From positions 3,793,196-3,857,195 of the forward strand of contig NC_086361.1 in assembly GCF_036324505.1 (NCBI RefSeq): 64,000 nucleotides of DNA, written 5' to 3'. The position numbers and the translations under genes are program-made. Positions 1-64,000 of the stretch are shown one piece after another; within the stretch, counting starts at the first letter, position 1, and each line of letters opens with the position of its first letter. Source of the stretch: Eleginops maclovinus (Eukaryota > Chordata > Actinopteri > Perciformes > Eleginopidae). The notes beneath the pieces were generated by a model. The model ran no database searches. It was not told the DNA's origin and saw nothing but the letters and a program-made list of their open reading frames with translations.

Positions 1-901
1 TAAAAAAGGCTTCATAAAACGTTAATTAGTGAGCATGGTGTGGGATATGGCGGGAGGCACAGCTTCAAAACTCTTAAAAATGAAAGTGAGGTGCAAAAAA
101 TAGCACAAGAGGAAGCCGGAGGCCGCTGCATGCAGGGATTTTGGCATTGGTCGTTGCCAGATTGAAAACGTGCCAGGACTCGACTTAAACCTGCCGTAAC
201 TGAGAGCAAACCAAAACAAACTGCAGCAGCTGATCAGAAGAGCTGTGAGGGGTCGAGTGCTGATCCGATAAAATCGATGCTTCCTCATTGATCTTTAGAA
301 AAAGCCTGAACTTCACCGACTGCTTTCTGAAAACAAGTGCACTCGATTTAAACGTCTGGGAGATGCTTGGTTTTCTTCCTGCAGTGCACCAGAGAGCTGC
401 GAGTCAATCTATGCAGAGTAAATATGTGCTGAGTTCAGAGGTTCATAATATCTGTCAGGAATTTAATGAAATTGAATTTCTTCAGCAGTTAATAAAGCTC
501 TTTGATGATTTCTCAGCGATATTCAAATTGTTGTACGAGTGCGTGTTTCTGTATGTGAGGGTCCACTTTTGGATTGAGGACATTTCTCCCAGATGTCGTA
601 ACTTCTTCAAAGGATTGGTTTAAACTTGGTTTCAGAAAAAAAAGCCCCTATTTTGCCTTTTTGAGTTTTACCTTTCCTGTAGAGTGTTCTATAGATTTTC
701 AGGGCATGTAAAAGGCTAAAATCCATGTGTCCCCTTCACTGTCACACAGCTGCTGCTCACACACTGCTAACAACCACCTCTAGCTTCAACTCTTACGGGT
801 AAATTCTTAATTGAGGAAATTATTTAACAATTAATTTGAGTGAGAAATGATTGATCTTTGGGTAAACTATTTTTCCAGCAATATATTTAGCTGTAAAGTT
901 A

Positions 902-984
<83 letters not shown>

Positions 985-990
985 ACTCAC
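1..990 (-). other. col14a1 intron downstream of E11 (partial)
   Basis: AT-rich intronic sequence. The stretch at about 640-800 starts with a CCCCTATT motif and a TTTCCTGTAG-GTGTTCTA segment that recurs at about 49470-49495, so it is a degraded interspersed repeat. A (TG)n microsatellite fills 903-983. Nothing else recognised. Confidence 0.7.
903..983. repeat. (TG)40 microsatellite beside the E11 donor
   Basis: Pure TG on the plus strand, (CA)n in the col14a1 transcript, beginning within ten bases of the splice donor. Confidence 0.97.
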
Positions 991-61571
<60,581 letters not shown>

Positions 61572-64000
61572 CTGTACAGAAAAAGCATCTAAAATAAACA
61601 ACTTTCCATTTGTGTCATGAAAAATACTGCAAATATTTGAATGATGAATGAATGAGTTGAAGATCCCTGTCATGCACAGTCCAAACCACAAATATGTTTC
61701 TCTCATTAGAAAAACTACTGTCAGCGCATATTAGTGGATTACATCCATAACAATGGATGGAGTTCAATTTCGTCAGTCAAGGGTTGATAGAACAAAGACA
61801 ATTTTAAAGAAACGGCATTAGTTTATGATTACCAAAAGATACAACTCTGATTTTCTACTCCTCTGAACAGATGTAGTGCTTAAAAGTAAATGTCTATTCA
61901 TCGTTTAGAGCATCACTGCTCATGATGTTTTACAGATCTGCATGTTTCACAGAATCCGCACTCCTGTTTTACCTCACGCGCTCGCTCATCCATTAAGCAA
62001 CAAACACTGAGACTGAGTTAAGTTAGATTGAACTTCCTCCAGAGTTATGGCGGCGTAGAGGCAAGCGCTCCATCTGCATTTTTAAACTGTTAGAAAAAAA
62101 AAAAAAGAAGGACAAACTGTATCTCATCCAAACGGGAGGATACACATCAGAGAGATTAGCTTGCACAGATGTCACATTAAAAAGCATAGTCCCATTCGCC
62201 TCCTCCTCCTCATCATCTTCCTCATCGAGCCCTTATTGTGCTTGTCTCTGTGGATATATGACAGGTCTTCTTCTGTGTTCCACTTACCGGCTGCATCAAA
62301 GCGACGCCCCTGCCTCTCATCCTGATTAGTTGTTGGCCTTGTCAGCCGCCTAGAGGCCTACCCCCCACCTCCCTCTCTGTATCCTTCCCTTATTTTCATT
62401 TTCGCTCTTCATCTCCGTCTCCTCGTCCGTCTTTCTCCTCGATCTGATCCCTCCCTGTCCTGATCTCATTTTCTTCCCTTTCTTTTCTTTCTGCGTCTCT
62501 GTGCTTTGAAATTGTCATCGGGGTAAGATGAGGATGAGAAAAAGGAGTGAATGTGACTTCCTTTTAACTGCAAGGAGAAAAAGAACAAAGGGCACCAAAG
62601 GGAAAGGCACTGGAATAGCATCTGTTTACTATTCCTCTCCTGGCCTCAGCAGGCGTGTTTAGATGTGCAAACCACAGTGAGTGGATCCACTGAGCTGCAC
62701 ACAATCCAAATACACTTTACAATAGCCTCAACCTGTGTATAAACCCTTAGAAAAGGCAACAGCACTAGAAGAACTTAGGTTATTGTAGGAGTGTGATCAC
62801 ATTTCACTAAGCTCCTAGGAAGTAATGTTGCATTTTCACGTTAAGACATAGGTTCAAACACTGGGATAGAGCCATTGTAAAGCACTGCAATGCCAAAACA
62901 CATTTCCATGGTCGAGAACCGCAACACCCCATCTCACACCGGCAGAGCCAAATCCCAGATCATAATCATGTATCTAGAAGCCACACACTCCCCGATCTAA
63001 TCTGGTAACTATATAAAAAATTGAAAAAGCCCGGGGATAAAATATGAAACCCACAAACTGGTTCCTTTGTTTGTGTCCTCATTATGAGGTGAGCAATCTG
63101 CTACCGCCGTATTTAACTTTAAATACCTACACTGTGACTGATGTCGAGCTCTGAGGCTCTCATGCACAACAAAACCAGAGAGGGATGGTTCACCCAAAAC
63201 AAAACAAAAACATTTTGACTAAAACGCATTTTTTGGAAGGAACTTGTATAGAGTGGTGCAGTAATGACGTATTTTCCTACCCGGAGGTAAGCATTGCATC
63301 ACATTCCTTAAAAAAAATGTGTCCCTCAACAAAAAGCCATGGGATTTTCCTTTTGTATCGAAATATTTTGCAGAAAATAAGATCTGTGGCAAACTGGCAA
63401 AAAAAAAAGATAGTTACACATTTTGTTTACAAAGATAATCTCCACATATTAACAACACTTATATTTATTGATATGTATGTATTAGCTGTTTTGTGTATTT
63501 TGTTTATGTTCTACAGCTCATATGTATATCTTTATTGTTTAGTTTTTTTAATTTAATTTACTTCTCCTTCATGTGTGAATCTATGCTGCTGTAACAGAAA
63601 CATTTATAAATTGGAAGGTGTATCATATCTCACTGATTTCATCTATGATGAAGAACAAACATTAGAATCTCTTGTGTTAACCTCGGAACTTGTTTCAGGC
63701 GCCTAACCAAATACATGTACAAAAATGTGGTGAAATGCTAACTCAGTTCCAGGTTTTAGGACTCATTCCTGCACCACTCTATTGCTGTGTGACTGTTTGG
63801 GACAAAATGCATGTAGGATGTCTTTCAACAGGACACATGGTAACATTGTCTGGATGTTTGAACGGATTATTTGTCTGTGATGTTCCTCCCAATGTATAAA
63901 TACAGCTGTATTGCAAACGACACACAATTGAAGATAAAGGGGTTGTTTCCTGTCGCCTTTCTGAACTGAGTTATCCACCTCCCTGCAGCTTTTCTCCACA
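61572..64000 (-). other. Sequence upstream of E1
   Basis: Presumably intron 1 or a more 5' intron. It has a pyrimidine-rich block (about 62180-62520) and one strong donor-like site at 62288. No signal-peptide exon was recognised. Confidence 0.5.
62288..62321 (-). other. Candidate further upstream col14a1 coding exon (high end uncertain)
   Basis: A strong donor GCCG|GTAAGTGG sits at the low end. The frame with exit phase 1, which E1 requires, reads DERQGRRFDAA upstream of it and is open back to about 62355. A possible acceptor is ACTAATCAG at 62322-62330, but its polypyrimidine tract is poor. No initiator methionine or hydrophobic signal peptide is present in that frame, so this could at most be an internal exon. 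A chance donor is equally possible. Confidence 0.2.

Overview
The window looks like teleost fish genomic DNA. It has one large multi-exon vertebrate gene with small exons and long AT-rich introns, many CA/TG microsatellites, Tc1-type transposons and TA-flanked MITEs typical of ray-finned fish, and fragments of fish-type LINEs. The species cannot be named from the sequence.

Host gene. Eleven minus-strand exons (labelled E1 to E11 here, from high to low coordinate, 61571 down to 991) encode the N-terminal part of collagen alpha-1(XIV), the FACIT collagen also called undulin. In order they give a first fibronectin type III (FN3) domain (E1-E2), a linker (E3), a von Willebrand factor A (VWA) domain with a complete MIDAS metal site (E4-E7), a second FN3 (E8-E9) and a third FN3 (E10-E11). 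All eleven exons have AG/GT borders and their phases join without a break (1524 bp). The signal-peptide exon lies upstream or was not recognised. The remaining FN3 repeats, the thrombospondin-like domain and the collagenous part lie beyond position 1.

Nested gene. Intron E9-E10 (12191-5954) holds an intronless gene on the same strand for a CD2/SLAM/CD48-like immunoglobulin receptor: signal peptide, two Ig-like domains, transmembrane segment and short tail. It is split in its coding region by a 1.6-kb Tc1 transposon (9003-10602) with a clean TA duplication. The two halves are otherwise open and would join in frame (261 codons plus stop).

Mobile DNA. A second near-identical Tc1 copy (25817-27419) lies in the 28-kb intron E3-E4 and has a full-length transposase with a DD34E triad. 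Five copies of a ~200-bp TA-flanked MITE, a long-TIR palindromic MITE, a TTAA-bordered element, hAT-like MITE copies, LINE fragments and SINE-like tails make up much of the rest.

Notable layout. Microsatellites abut splice sites of three col14a1 exons. The acceptors of E5 and E11 share a duplicated 81-bp unit plus TG tract plus CGCAG. The two Tc1 copies are direct repeats that bracket E4-E9, whose removal would keep the reading frame. Long intron stretches (roughly 28-48 kb) show no gene I can identify.
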